Shown here: positions 7,944 to 16,281 of the stretch, one piece after another
How positions within the stretch are numbered: the stretch's first letter is position 1
Layout of the letters: each line of letters begins with the position of its first letter
Origin: Photorhabdus khanii NC19
GTDB lineage: Bacteria; Pseudomonadota; Gammaproteobacteria; Enterobacterales; Enterobacteriaceae
Assembly: GCF_000517265.1 (NCBI RefSeq)
Contig: NZ_AYSJ01000004.1
Location: 261,286 to 325,285 of the forward strand
Length of the DNA: 64,000 nucleotides
Direction: 5' to 3'
Position numbers and translations under genes: made by a program
Notes under the pieces: generated by a model
The model's input: only the letters and a program-made list of their open reading frames with translations
The model's database searches: none
What the model was told of the DNA's origin: nothing

Positions 7944-9140
7944 ATGAAAAAACAGGGAAAAATAACCTGCCAGGCACTTATCACCACGAGTTTACTGACA
8001 CTAATTACTGGCTGTAGTCATATAGAAAAAAGCCATATTTCCGAAGAAAACAAGCCGGTACTCTCTACCAAACTGAATATCCATCAACCTACAGCGCTCA
8101 TCATTCCCGTCACTATTTCCGGTAAAAAATATCAATTCCTGCTGGATACCGGGGCCAGTTATACCTTCATCGATAATAAACTGGCTAAGACACTGACCCA
8201 AATCACGCCAGAATCAAACATACCGGCGACATTCCATCACATGCTATCCGATGGGTTACTGACCACCAGTGAAAAGCGATTACACAAAGATGATCTGACA
8301 TTATGGCAACCACTTGCTCTTACCATCGGTAATTATAGTGTGCCGGCTTCTGATCCCTGGATTGGCATTGATATAAATCTTTTCAATCAATCCATTGGTC
8401 AGAAGCTAGATGGTATCCTTGGGATTGATACTTTCCGCCAGTTAAACTGGGAAGTAAATAACTTAAACCACACTCTGACAGTATGGCACCATGCACCTTC
8501 AATCCTCAATTATCAGCAATGTGAACCTTATAGTGACAGTTACGGTAAATCTCCCGCTATCCAGGTTTCTAACGTTATTTTCAATATAGATACCGGGGCC
8601 GATTACAGCTATGTTTCTCAGGAATTTATCGCATATCTAAAAAAAGAGCATAGAGATAAAATTTCTGAAGGAATCAATGTTAAATACGCCTCCGCCAGTG
8701 GGCTTGCTAGTGGGAAAGAGTACCTGATTGACGGCTTTTATTTACAACAACTGCCTGTTGGTCGTCTGAGAATCAGTGAAAACAAAAATGACCAATACTA
8801 TCTTGGTATGAGTTTCCTCTCACGTTTTGATGACTATCTGTTTATTCCCAATAAAATGTTGCTCTGTTTTAACGCCAAAAACTTTACCCGTTATGATAAT
8901 AAATTCCTTCGTACTATCGCAGTTCGCTATTTTGATAACAAAGTAGAAATCTTTTATAACGAACCAAAAGATATTAAGAAATTTGGCTTGGAAAATGGTG
9001 ATATTGTGCTGGAAGTCAACGGCCAGAAAATCCTTCCTGAAAATATCACCTATGTTCGCAATCAGTTGTCAGAGACACCATCGGGTAAACTGACAATAAA
9101 AATTGAACGGAATGGCGCTCAACAAGTCATTAATATTTAA
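7944..9140 (+). CDS. Lipoprotein with duplicated retropepsin-like domain and PDZ-like C-terminus
   Basis: 398 residues. The N-terminus is a lipoprotein signal (basic KKQGK, hydrophobic core, lipobox LITGC with Cys at 24), predicting outer-membrane or periplasmic anchoring. Two aspartyl-protease-type motifs follow: FLLDTGASYTFID near 72 and FNIDTGADYSYVS near 217. Each is followed by the hydrophobic-G segment of retropepsin-like domains (GILGIDTFR and LGMSFLSRF), so one chain may form the two lobes that retroviral protease makes as a dimer. The last ~75 residues (ENGDIVLEVNGQKI) look like a PDZ domain. AAAGGA precedes the ATG. It stands alone between terminators. The substrate is unknown. Confidence 0.75.
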   Translation: MKKQGKITCQALITTSLLTLITGCSHIEKSHISEENKPVLSTKLNIHQPTALIIPVTISGKKYQFLLDTGASYTFIDNKLAKTLTQITPESNIPATFHHMLSDGLLTTSEKRLHKDDLTLWQPLALTIGNYSVPASDPWIGIDINLFNQSIGQKLDGILGIDTFRQLNWEVNNLNHTLTVWHHAPSILNYQQCEPYSDSYGKSPAIQVSNVIFNIDTGADYSYVSQEFIAYLKKEHRDKISEGINVKYASASGLASGKEYLIDGFYLQQLPVGRLRISENKNDQYYLGMSFLSRFDDYLFIPNKMLLCFNAKNFTRYDNKFLRTIAVRYFDNKVEIFYNEPKDIKKFGLENGDIVLEVNGQKILPENITYVRNQLSETPSGKLTIKIERNGAQQVINI

Positions 9141-9148
9141 TCATGCTA

Positions 9149-9183
9149 TTTATAAAGGGAGAACCTGAATCTCCCTTTATAAA
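9149..9183. terminator. Bidirectional terminator between convergent genes
   Basis: Perfect 14-bp arms (9149-9162 and 9170-9183) around a 7-nt loop, AT-rich at the outer ends so that both strands see a T-rich tail. It lies between the stop at 9140 and the convergent stop at 9199. Confidence 0.8.
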
Positions 9184-9198
9184 TTATTCCTCAGTTGA

Positions 9199-9795
9199 TT
9201 ATTTATTCTGTTTATAAGCAAGGTACGTTTTAGGTAAATTTTTCTCTTTCAGATCTTGCCATATTTCCAGCGCTTGTTTTTTCCCTTTACCTTCATTTTC
9301 CGGATCGGCAATGAAATCGCTAATAAAATTATTCAAACGGGCGGAAGGGATCTGTGGAAGTCTCCCTGCTTGCCTTTTCAGAGAAGCCAAATGTTCAATC
9401 AAATCGCCATAGGTAATTTGGTTATTATCAGCAATTTGTGCCTTACGCCAGTGATTCAGCCAATACCATTGGCCGGATTTATCCGGTAATATCCCATATT
9501 GGCCGCTCACCTGCTCTAGCAAGAAATTTTTCGTTTGTCTGTCACTCACATAATTTATGACCAAACTTTTCAGGGTGAGTAAATCTCGACCAACCCGATC
9601 TCTTTTGTTAGGTATAGCAATCGGCAAATCACCAGAATAACCAAACAAGCGTGACCGAATATGCAGCTCAAGCTCATTTTTTTTCAAGTTATCGGGGGTA
9701 ATTCCCAAAGATTTAGCAAATTGTCGCAGTTCAGCTGCGTAAAAATAACCATTCTCAAACGCTTCTTGACTCATGCCTTTATGCAATTTACTCAC
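9199..9795 (-). CDS. SAP-domain-containing protein
   Basis: 198 residues. Residues 15-50 (ELRQFAKSLGITPDNLKKNELELHI) fit a SAP motif, the helix-extended-loop-helix fold found in some DNA- and chromatin-binding proteins. The centre, YWLNHWRKAQ then ITYGDLIEHLASL, and the C-terminal DPENEGKGKKQALEIWQDLK recur in bacterial SAP proteins of unknown function. It is transcribed leftward, downstream of a small XRE regulator on the same strand (53 bp gap), and may share its transcript. A DNA-associated role is inferred only from the domain. Confidence 0.6.
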   Translation of the reverse strand: MSKLHKGMSQEAFENGYFYAAELRQFAKSLGITPDNLKKNELELHIRSRLFGYSGDLPIAIPNKRDRVGRDLLTLKSLVINYVSDRQTKNFLLEQVSGQYGILPDKSGQWYWLNHWRKAQIADNNQITYGDLIEHLASLKRQAGRLPQIPSARLNNFISDFIADPENEGKGKKQALEIWQDLKEKNLPKTYLAYKQNK

Positions 9796-9848
9796 CTTGA
9801 CATTTCCTCAATCACACTTACCTCTAAGAAATAAGGGGAAAGGTACGG

Positions 9849-10085
9849 CTAGCTTTTTGGTTTTGTACTGAAATCAAACAGATCTGTCAACTCAATCTGC
9901 AAACCACTTGCAATGATATTGATAATTTCAAGCGTAGGATTTCTGATCCCCCGTTCAATGCCGCTGATATAGGTACGATCAATTCCACATTTATCGGCAA
10001 AGGCTTCCTGAGACATTCCAGACGACTGTCTGAGATGCCTAACTCTTTGTCCAAAAAGGAATTTTACAGCATTTGGCTTTTTCAT
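9849..10085 (-). CDS. XRE-family regulator, copy 1
   Basis: 78-residue single-domain Cro/CI-type helix-turn-helix protein: GQRVRHLRQSSGMSQEAFADKCGIDRTYISGIERG, with the recognition helix around DRTYISGIE. Such one-domain proteins typically bind DNA as dimers, and the layout resembles controller proteins. A near-identical paralogue lies at 10590-10826 with a matching upstream region, so the gene and its control region were duplicated. The Ner-like gene at 10231 is divergent. Confidence 0.85.
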   Translation of the reverse strand: MKKPNAVKFLFGQRVRHLRQSSGMSQEAFADKCGIDRTYISGIERGIRNPTLEIINIIASGLQIELTDLFDFSTKPKS

Positions 10086-10088
10086 CTA

Positions 10089-10175
10089 ATAAGTATCGAA
10101 TTATGTTACTTATCAGACCACGGACTATGAGTCACTTTTCACGGTAAGTTATGTTATCATATGTGACTTATAGTC
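10089..10175. promoter_or_regulatory. Two nested inverted repeats between divergent regulators
   Basis: ATAAGTA / TACTTAT (10089-10095, 10107-10113) sits in the XRE copy 1 leader. A wider pair, GACTATGAGTCAC / GTGACTTATAGTC (10123-10135 and 10163-10175; one mismatch), spans the divergent intergenic region toward the Ner-like gene. The same ATAAGTA pair and a GACTATAAGTCAC box recur upstream of XRE copy 2. This conservation suggests operator sites for these regulators. Confidence 0.5.
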
Positions 10176-10230
10176 TACTATGTAACGATTTATCTTTTCA
10201 TATCAAAGTTATCCGTAGCGTGGAGGATTA

Positions 10231-10443
10231 ATGATGAAAAATCAGGACTGGCACCCAGCAGACATCATCGCAGCACTAAAAAAACGAGGAACATCGTTAG
10301 CAGCAGTTTCAAGAAAGGCAGGGTTAGCCTCATCGACCCTTGCCAATACCTTGCAACGCCGTTGGCCCAAAGGGCAGCGGCTCATTGCAGCTGCTTTAGA
10401 TTGCGACCCTGCCGAGATATGGCCTTCGAGGTACATGCGGTAA
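10231..10443 (+). CDS. Ner/Nlp-like small regulator, copy 1
   Basis: 70 residues of the Nlp/SfsB/Ner type: DWHPADIIAALKKRGTSLA, then a helix-turn-helix SRKAGLASSTLANTL, ending in EIWPSRYMR. Ner of phage Mu is a repressor of early transcription, and chromosomal relatives are regulators of unclear scope. GGAGG lies 6 nt before the first of two ATGs. A close paralogue lies at 56816-57025 inside the satellite-phage-like island, pointing to a prophage origin for both. Confidence 0.8.
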   Translation: MMKNQDWHPADIIAALKKRGTSLAAVSRKAGLASSTLANTLQRRWPKGQRLIAAALDCDPAEIWPSRYMR

Positions 10444-10589
10444 GTGGCTGTAGATCGAAAATGGAGTAGTTCATCAATCAATAAGATGAGCTACTCCAAC
10501 ATACTTTCATACCACTCGTTGAGATAAAATCTTCTGAAAGGAAATAGCGGAACAAATAAAGTCATCACATGATGCGCAAATAAAGCCGG

Positions 10590-10826
10590 TTAACTCTTTT
10601 TTTCCATACTCAAATCGAACAGATCTTTCAACTCAATCTGCAAACCATTTGCAATAACATTGATAACTTCAAGCGTGGGATTCCTGACTCCACGTTCAAT
10701 ACCGCTGATATAAGTACGATCAAGCCCACATTTATCAGCAAACGCTTCCTGAGACATGCCAGATATCAGTCTGATATGTCTCACTCTTTGTCCAAAAAGG
10801 GATTTTATTGTATTAGGCTTTTTCAT
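10590..10826 (-). CDS. XRE-family regulator, copy 2
   Basis: 78 residues, aligned end to end with copy 1 (same length; differences such as LRQSSG versus IRLISG and ending SMEKKS versus STKPKS). The helix-turn-helix core MSQEAFADKCGLDRTYISGIERG is intact. Its upstream region repeats that of copy 1, including ATAAGTA/TACTTAT and GACTATAAGTCAC, so the duplicated unit is promoter plus gene. It has no same-strand partner gene; the peptide deformylase gene further right is also leftward, but 250 bp away. Confidence 0.85.
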   Translation of the reverse strand: MKKPNTIKSLFGQRVRHIRLISGMSQEAFADKCGLDRTYISGIERGVRNPTLEVINVIANGLQIELKDLFDLSMEKKS

Positions 10827-10829
10827 CCG

Positions 10830-10876
10830 ATAAGTATCGAACGATGTTACTTATCTAACCACGGACTATAAGTCAC
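10830..10876. promoter_or_regulatory. Operator-like repeats upstream of XRE copy 2
   Basis: ATAAGTA (10830-10836) and TACTTAT (10848-10854) form an inverted repeat, and GACTATAAGTCAC lies at 10864-10876. All three elements match those upstream of XRE copy 1. Confidence 0.45.
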
Positions 10877-11079
10877 GCTTTCCTATAAGTCGTGTCACTA
10901 ATATGATTTACAGCCAGTTATGTTTAAAGAAGAAATGACGGGTTAATTCTCCTTTTGATAAATCGTGCCCCCCAGCGTTATATCAACAAAGCCAAATGCT
11001 TCAAGGGGCTTGTCTAAACTTAATCTACATTACATTGGTATTTCAGTTTTGCCCCTTGATTACTTAGGTTTAAACCCGG

Positions 11080-11586
11080 TTAAGATGCTCTGCTATTTTG
11101 ATATTTTTTAATTTTTTTCAGCGCCATTTGCCTTTTCAATGGTGATAAGTAATCAATAAAAATCTTGCCATGAAGGTGATCAATTTCATGTTGCATCACA
11201 ATAGCCAGGAAATCTTCACTTTCTACCGTAATGGATTCACCATGCCTGTTTAACGCTTCAACTTTTACCTTTTCGAACCGCTCTACATCAGCGTAATACC
11301 CTGGGACAGATAAACACCCTTCTTGCCCCATAACACTGCGTTCTTTCTCAACGATCTTTGGATTGACCAGAATCAAGGGCTGATCTCGATTCGCTGAAAT
11401 ATCAATGACCACCACCGCTTCTTTTCGTCCAACTTGCGGTGCAGCCAAACCGATCCCATTCTCAGTGCTATACATGGTGTCAAGCATGTCATCGATAAGA
11501 CCTTGGATATCTTCAACATTTGTAACTTCAACACATTTTTGTCTCAGTCGTTCATCTGGAATAGTCAATATTTCTAATGTTGCCAT
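11080..11586 (-). CDS. def: Peptide deformylase (probable second copy)
   Basis: 168 residues with all three catalytic motifs: GIGLAAPQVG (about 44-53), EGCLSVPG (about 90-97, metal-ligand Cys) and HEIDHLHGK (about 132-140, two metal-ligand His and catalytic Glu). It removes the formyl group from nascent N-termini. The housekeeping def is normally paired with fmt near the rRNA modification genes; neither neighbour is here, so this is probably an extra copy. Extra deformylases sometimes protect producers of deformylase inhibitors, but nothing nearby makes one. Its 3' region overlaps no other gene. Confidence 0.92.
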   Translation of the reverse strand: MATLEILTIPDERLRQKCVEVTNVEDIQGLIDDMLDTMYSTENGIGLAAPQVGRKEAVVVIDISANRDQPLILVNPKIVEKERSVMGQEGCLSVPGYYADVERFEKVKVEALNRHGESITVESEDFLAIVMQHEIDHLHGKIFIDYLSPLKRQMALKKIKKYQNSRAS

Positions 11587-12001
11587 GATAAATAATTCTC
11601 TCTATTCGAGCAGCCTGTCATTGCTTTCAATCGGCGTTAAACCGCACAGTCAAGCTACTCTACCCAAGCTGCTTTGTTTTTAGATTTATATAGTTAGTAC
11701 GCTTCTCATACTGAATTAGGTAGTAACTACGCCTTAAGCGATATGTTTTCTATGATAGAAATTAATCGATATCATATCATCCAGTACACCTTTGAAGCGG
11801 CTAAATAGCACTAATGGCATATCACTTGAATTTACCAAGAAGCTATTGACTCACATTTTTTTATGGGGCATGTAATTTGATCCTACTTTCGGGCTGAGTG
11901 ATCCCTTTAGTGTGGCATTGTTTGAATTTGACTGCTCCTCTCCCTAAAAGCGTAACTATCTACATAACAACAGATATTTTTATATGCAGAGGTAACACAA
12001 C
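11587..12001. other. Intergenic, promoter region of the 5-oxoproline operon
   Basis: About 415 bp between the divergent def and DUF969 genes. No coding frame is convincing. It must hold the promoters of both flanking units, and AGAGG lies just upstream of the DUF969 start. I see no clear palindrome. Confidence 0.4.
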
Positions 12002-12730
12002 ATGCAACAAATAGTGAATCTATGGCCGCTGATTGGAATCGCGGTCATTGTAGTCGGCTTTTTACTGAGGTTTAACCCCGTACTGGTGGTGATTGTCGCC
12101 GGAATCATCACCGGGCTGGCGGCACATATGCCAATCACAAATATTCTGGAAAAGTTAGGTTCCGGCTTCCTTAATACCCGAAATCTACCATTGATCCTAC
12201 TGCTACCACTGGCAACTATTGGTCTTTTGGAGCGACACGGTTTAAAAGAGCAGGCTCAGAACTGGATTAAGAATATCAAAACAGCAACCGCCGGACGTCT
12301 GCTGATTGTCTATCTATTCATTCGTGAAGTAACAGCGGCGCTTGGCCTAACCAGCCTGGGGGGGCATCCGCAAATGGTGCGTCCATTGTTGGCCCCTATG
12401 GTGGAAGGCGCGACGGAAAACCGCCACCATGATCTGCCTGACGATGTGCGCTATCGTCTGCGTGCTATGTCAGCAGCAACCGACAATGTTGGCCTGTTCT
12501 TCGGTGAAGATATCTTCGTCGCCTTTGGAGCAATCATCTTTATGCATAATTTCATGCTGGAGTCTGGCGGCATCCAAACGGAGCCACTGCATATCGCCAT
12601 GTGGGGGATCCCTACGGCTATCTGCGCCTTCCTGATCCACGCTTTCCGTTTATCCCGCCTTGACCACCACATCGCCAACGAGCTGGCAGCCTTGAATGGC
12701 ATGAACCAAAACAAAAGGAAGGCAAAGTAA
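12002..12730 (+). CDS. DUF969 membrane protein (probable 5-oxoproline transporter subunit)
   Basis: 242 residues, very hydrophobic, with about six membrane segments. It matches the DUF969 family by FLLRFNPVLVVIVAGIITGLA near the start, GLLERHGL near 80, LGGHPQMVRP near 120 and the DNVGLFFGEDIF block near 165. DUF969 and DUF979 genes occur side by side and are commonly found with 5-oxoprolinase genes, so a paired permease for 5-oxoproline or a related compound is inferred. Its stop shares a base with the next start (TAATG), indicating translational coupling. Confidence 0.85.
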   Translation: MQQIVNLWPLIGIAVIVVGFLLRFNPVLVVIVAGIITGLAAHMPITNILEKLGSGFLNTRNLPLILLLPLATIGLLERHGLKEQAQNWIKNIKTATAGRLLIVYLFIREVTAALGLTSLGGHPQMVRPLLAPMVEGATENRHHDLPDDVRYRLRAMSAATDNVGLFFGEDIFVAFGAIIFMHNFMLESGGIQTEPLHIAMWGIPTAICAFLIHAFRLSRLDHHIANELAALNGMNQNKRKAK

Positions 12731-13746
12731 TGTTTCAGCAACAGTATCTTTACTGGCTGGCTGGTGTGATCCTGTTAGCCGTAGCCGTGATGTCCTTGCG
12801 TGATCACACCAACCCCCGCCGCCTGACCACCAGCTTATTCTGGGCGCTATACGGAATCGTGTTTCTGGTTGGTGACTGGACCTACCGTCTGATGGAGTTG
12901 TGGGCAGGCAGCGAAGCTGAGGCTCAAAAAATGCTACATATCTGTGTGGGACTGATCGTCGTGTTGATGGCGCTGATAGCCGGTCTTGGCGGTGTGCGAC
13001 TCGGCAGCTACCATCAGCGCACACCCCAGCAACGACAAGAAAGCGCCGCTCGCCTGGGCCATCGTATCTTCCTTCCCGCACTGGCGATTCCTATTGTCAC
13101 TGTGGTGGGAGTGCTATTATTTAACCATGTTCCTGGACTACAACAGACATTATTCGGTACCGGCAACCATTCCACGCTGGTGACACTGTTTTCCATGACA
13201 GTGGGTTGTTTAACCGGATACGGCATTGCGTTGAAAATGACACGTGAAGGCATCACTCAATCAACTCAAGAAGCACGTCGCTTGCTGGATGCTATCGGCT
13301 GGGCGTTTATCCTGCCACAGATATTAGCTACGCTGGGACTCTTATTTACCGTAGCAGGCGTAGGTACCGCCATTTCTCATCTGACTGAAAACTACCTGGC
13401 AGTCGATAACAAGTTTATCGCCGTCACGACATACGTGATCGGCATGGCGTTATTGACAATGGTCATGGGCAACGCCTTCGCCGCCTTCCCGATTGTTACC
13501 GCCGGGATAGGTATTCCAATTCTGGTACTGCAACACGGCGGTAATCCGGCTGTTATGGCAGCCATTGGCATGTTCTCAGGCTATTGCGGTACATTGATGA
13601 CGCCAATGGCGGCAAATTTCAATATCGTTCCCGCCGCCTTGCTGGAACTGCCAAATCGCAATGCGGTCATTAAAGCACAAATCCCCACCGGAACGATGCT
13701 GTTGATTACCAACGTTTTTATGCTCTATTTTTTGATGTTTTTATAA
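12730..13746 (+). CDS. DUF979 membrane protein (partner of DUF969)
   Basis: 338 residues with roughly nine hydrophobic segments. Family traits include SLRDHTNPRRLTTSLFWALYG near 25-45, VMGNAFAAFPIVTAGIGIP near 250 and GYCGTLMTPMAANFNIVP near 290. The start overlaps the DUF969 stop. DUF969/DUF979 pairs behave as a two-component membrane unit by genomic context. Here they head a run that once held pcp and still holds pxpA and pxpBC, supporting import of 5-oxoproline or pyroglutamyl peptides. Transport itself is inferred. Confidence 0.85.
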   Translation: MFQQQYLYWLAGVILLAVAVMSLRDHTNPRRLTTSLFWALYGIVFLVGDWTYRLMELWAGSEAEAQKMLHICVGLIVVLMALIAGLGGVRLGSYHQRTPQQRQESAARLGHRIFLPALAIPIVTVVGVLLFNHVPGLQQTLFGTGNHSTLVTLFSMTVGCLTGYGIALKMTREGITQSTQEARRLLDAIGWAFILPQILATLGLLFTVAGVGTAISHLTENYLAVDNKFIAVTTYVIGMALLTMVMGNAFAAFPIVTAGIGIPILVLQHGGNPAVMAAIGMFSGYCGTLMTPMAANFNIVPAALLELPNRNAVIKAQIPTGTMLLITNVFMLYFLMFL

Positions 13747-13755
13747 GGGGATCAC

Positions 13756-13815
13756 ATGAAAACAGTTCTGATTACCGCGCGGGTAAACATCTTGGGTTTC
13801 TCACTGCATTTTTGA
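13756..13815 (+). pseudogene. pcp: pcp (pyroglutamyl peptidase) deletion scar
   Basis: A 19-codon frame between DUF979 and pxpA starts MKTVLITA, the exact opening of many Pcp proteins, then continues [11 protein letters not shown] and stops. The central ~200 codons are missing. Pcp releases N-terminal pyroglutamate from peptides, which 5-oxoprolinase then opens to glutamate; DUF969-DUF979-pcp-pxpA orders are known in relatives. The position and start match point to an internal deletion of pcp, leaving the downstream operon intact. Confidence 0.6.
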
Positions 13816-13840
13816 ATATCATTTTATCGAGGATAATTTT

Positions 13841-14611
13841 ATGAAATTTATCGACTTAAACAGTGATCTTGGCGAAGGCTTTGGTCAGTGGAAAATGGGT
13901 GACGATAATGCCATGTTGGACATTGTCACCAGTGCTAACGTAGCATGTGGATTTCATGCTGGTGATCCCGCCGGGATTCTTCAAACCCTGAAAGCTGCCC
14001 ATGAAAATCAGGTAGTTATTGGTGCCCATGTCTCTTATCCCGATCTTGTTGGATTTGGTCGCCGCAATCTGGACATTTCCAGCAATGAACTGATCGCTGA
14101 TGTTATTTACCAGATTGGTGCGCTGAAAGGTCTGGCAACAGCAGCAGGAACTACTGTGAGTTATGTTAAACCGCACGGCGCACTGTATAACACCATTGCC
14201 AACGATGAGTACCAGGCACTTGCCGTTATTACAGCAATTCGTGAAGTGGATGACAACTTGGCGCTGGTTGGATTAGCCGGTTCAAGAATTTTAGATTTGG
14301 CGAGGGGAAAAGGCTTACGTACTGTTGCTGAAGCCTTTGCCGACAGAGCTTACACGCCACAAGGCACTCTGGTTTCCCGGCGGGAAAAAGGGGCGGTACT
14401 GCATGATACCAACGAGATCGCCCGACGCATGTTGCAACTGGTCACCGAAGGGGGTGTTGATGCGATTGATGGCAGTTTTACACGCATTCAAGCGGACTCC
14501 ATTTGTGTTCATGGTGACAGCCCCGGTGCTGTAGAAATGGCGCATCAGGTGAAAATAACCCTGCAACAAGCCGGGATCACCGTACAGTCCTTTATTCAAA
14601 CCAGTAAGTAA
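13841..14611 (+). CDS. pxpA: 5-oxoprolinase subunit A (LamB/YcsF family)
   Basis: 256 residues of the LamB/YcsF family. The N-terminal [11 protein letters not shown] and the [14 protein letters not shown] block around 27-40 are diagnostic, and KPHGALYN near 108 is another conserved stretch. PxpA works with PxpB and PxpC in the ATP-dependent cleavage of 5-oxo-L-proline to glutamate. GAGGA stands 8 nt upstream of the ATG. The fused pxpBC gene follows after 56 bp, so all subunits are present and apparently intact. Confidence 0.92.
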   Translation: MKFIDLNSDLGEGFGQWKMGDDNAMLDIVTSANVACGFHAGDPAGILQTLKAAHENQVVIGAHVSYPDLVGFGRRNLDISSNELIADVIYQIGALKGLATAAGTTVSYVKPHGALYNTIANDEYQALAVITAIREVDDNLALVGLAGSRILDLARGKGLRTVAEAFADRAYTPQGTLVSRREKGAVLHDTNEIARRMLQLVTEGGVDAIDGSFTRIQADSICVHGDSPGAVEMAHQVKITLQQAGITVQSFIQTSK

Positions 14612-14667
14612 TCATTAGCATCACGCGCCTTCTTACATATGCCGCTTATCATGCTCAGGAGTGCCTA

Positions 14668-16281
14668 GTGCGTTTTTTACCTGTTAATTTGAATGCCATT
14701 ATTGTCGAACTTTGCGATCTGGATGAAACCCTGGCGTTATTTGATTCACTTAACGCCAGCCCAATTCCAGGCATAGAAGAAATTATTCCAGCAGCCAGAA
14801 CACTTCTGATTCGATTTCGTCCCAATGTCGTTTCCACAGTCAAACTTGCCAGGGAAATCAGTGGCCGCAACCTGAATACACGGAATAAAACAACCGGAAA
14901 ACTCGTTGAAATCCCAGTGTATTACAATGGTGAAGATCTGGTTGAAGTGGCTGAAATCCTTGGTATCACCACACAGGAAGTCATCAAACAACATACAGAA
15001 AGTGAATACACTGTTGCTTTTACCGGATTCGCCCCTGGATTTGCTTATTTAGTGGCAGACTCTGATCTTTTGCGTGTTCCTCGCCGGATGACACCAAGAG
15101 CCCGCATCCCGGCGGGATCGGTAGGGCTGGCAGGCGAATTCAGTGGCATATACCCACAAGCCAGCCCAGGAGGGTGGCAAATCATCGGCACCACACCAGA
15201 ACGCATGTGGGATCTCTCGCGTTATCCCCCTTCCCTGTTGCAACCGGGCTTTCGAGTACGTTTCAAAGATAAAGGCAAAGGCGCAACAATCACCGTCACC
15301 CAACCCGAAAATCCTGTTGTTCACCCAGAAGACGACATACCTGCACGGGTTGATAAACATTCATCACTGGAAATCTTATCCACCGGGATACAAACACTTT
15401 TTCAGGATTTAGGGCGTTCAGGGCAAGCGGGTTTAGGCATTTCTTCTTCTGGCGCGCTGGATAAAACAGCGTTGCGAAGTGCAAATCGTATCGTCGGTAA
15501 TCCTTCGGATAACGCCTGTCTGGAAATTATAGAAGGCGGATTAAGCTTCATCTCTCATGGCAACGTCATTATCGCTATCACAGGCGCTGACTGCCCAATC
15601 ACAGTCCAAGCGGCATCTGGCCGGAGGTTTCAGGTTAATGGCTACCAACCTGTTGATCTGAGTGATGGTGATAAAGTGATGCTGGGCACCCCCAAAGCGG
15701 GAGTTCGTTGTTATTTGGCAGTCCGTGGCGGTTTTGCCAACAAGCCTATTCTCTCCAGCCTCTCTTACGATACGCTGGCGCACATTGGCCCCAAACCCAT
15801 CGCTACAGGCAATATTCTGGATATTCTTGCTGTCACGCGGGGTTCCGCTGTATCAATGGACGAAAGCCCGGCTTTCAATATGCCTGCCGCTGACGATATC
15901 ATCACACTGGATATTATTCTGGGGCCTCGTACCGACTGGTTCACAACAGAAGCGCTGTCCCTGTTACAAAACCAGCTCTGGCAGGTCACACCACAATCTA
16001 ACCGGGTAGGTATTCGCCTGAATGGAGACATACCGTTATCGCGCTTTAACCATGAAGAGTTACCCAGTGAGGGAACTTCCGCTGGCACCATTCAAGTTCC
16101 CGCCAGTGGGCAACCGGTTCTGTTTTTGGCAGATCACCCTTTGACCGGTGGCTATCCAGTCATTGGTTCAGTTGCCAGTTACCATCTTGATCTTGCCGGG
16201 CAAATTCCCGTCAATGCCCGTATCCGCTTCAACCCAATCAGTGAATTTCACGAAATAAAAGGGAGTGATTACGACTTATGA
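14668..16281 (+). CDS. pxpBC: Fused 5-oxoprolinase subunits B and C
   Basis: 537 residues from a GTG start preceded by AGGAG. Residues about 1-225 match PxpB/KipI ([17 protein letters not shown], then [20 protein letters not shown]), and about 230-537 match PxpC/KipA ([20 protein letters not shown], later [14 protein letters not shown]). In E. coli these are two genes (ybgJ, ybgK); here they are one chain joined by a charged linker near 222-232. KipI/KipA relatives also form part of urea amidolyase-type enzymes, but linkage to pxpA favours 5-oxoprolinase. The end overlaps the next gene by 4 bp (ATGA). Confidence 0.88.
   Translation: MRFLPVNLNAIIVELCDLDETLALFDSLNASPIPGIEEIIPAARTLLIRFRPNVVSTVKLAREISGRNLNTRNKTTGKLVEIPVYYNGEDLVEVAEILGITTQEVIKQHTESEYTVAFTGFAPGFAYLVADSDLLRVPRRMTPRARIPAGSVGLAGEFSGIYPQASPGGWQIIGTTPERMWDLSRYPPSLLQPGFRVRFKDKGKGATITVTQPENPVVHPEDDIPARVDKHSSLEILSTGIQTLFQDLGRSGQAGLGISSSGALDKTALRSANRIVGNPSDNACLEIIEGGLSFISHGNVIIAITGADCPITVQAASGRRFQVNGYQPVDLSDGDKVMLGTPKAGVRCYLAVRGGFANKPILSSLSYDTLAHIGPKPIATGNILDILAVTRGSAVSMDESPAFNMPAADDIITLDIILGPRTDWFTTEALSLLQNQLWQVTPQSNRVGIRLNGDIPLSRFNHEELPSEGTSAGTIQVPASGQPVLFLADHPLTGGYPVIGSVASYHLDLAGQIPVNARIRFNPISEFHEIKGSDYDL

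Noticed and set aside
11001-11059. TCAAGGGGC / GCCCCTTGA inverted repeat right of the XRE copy 2
   Set aside because: Nine-base arms separated by 41 bp with no context; too weak to call an element.
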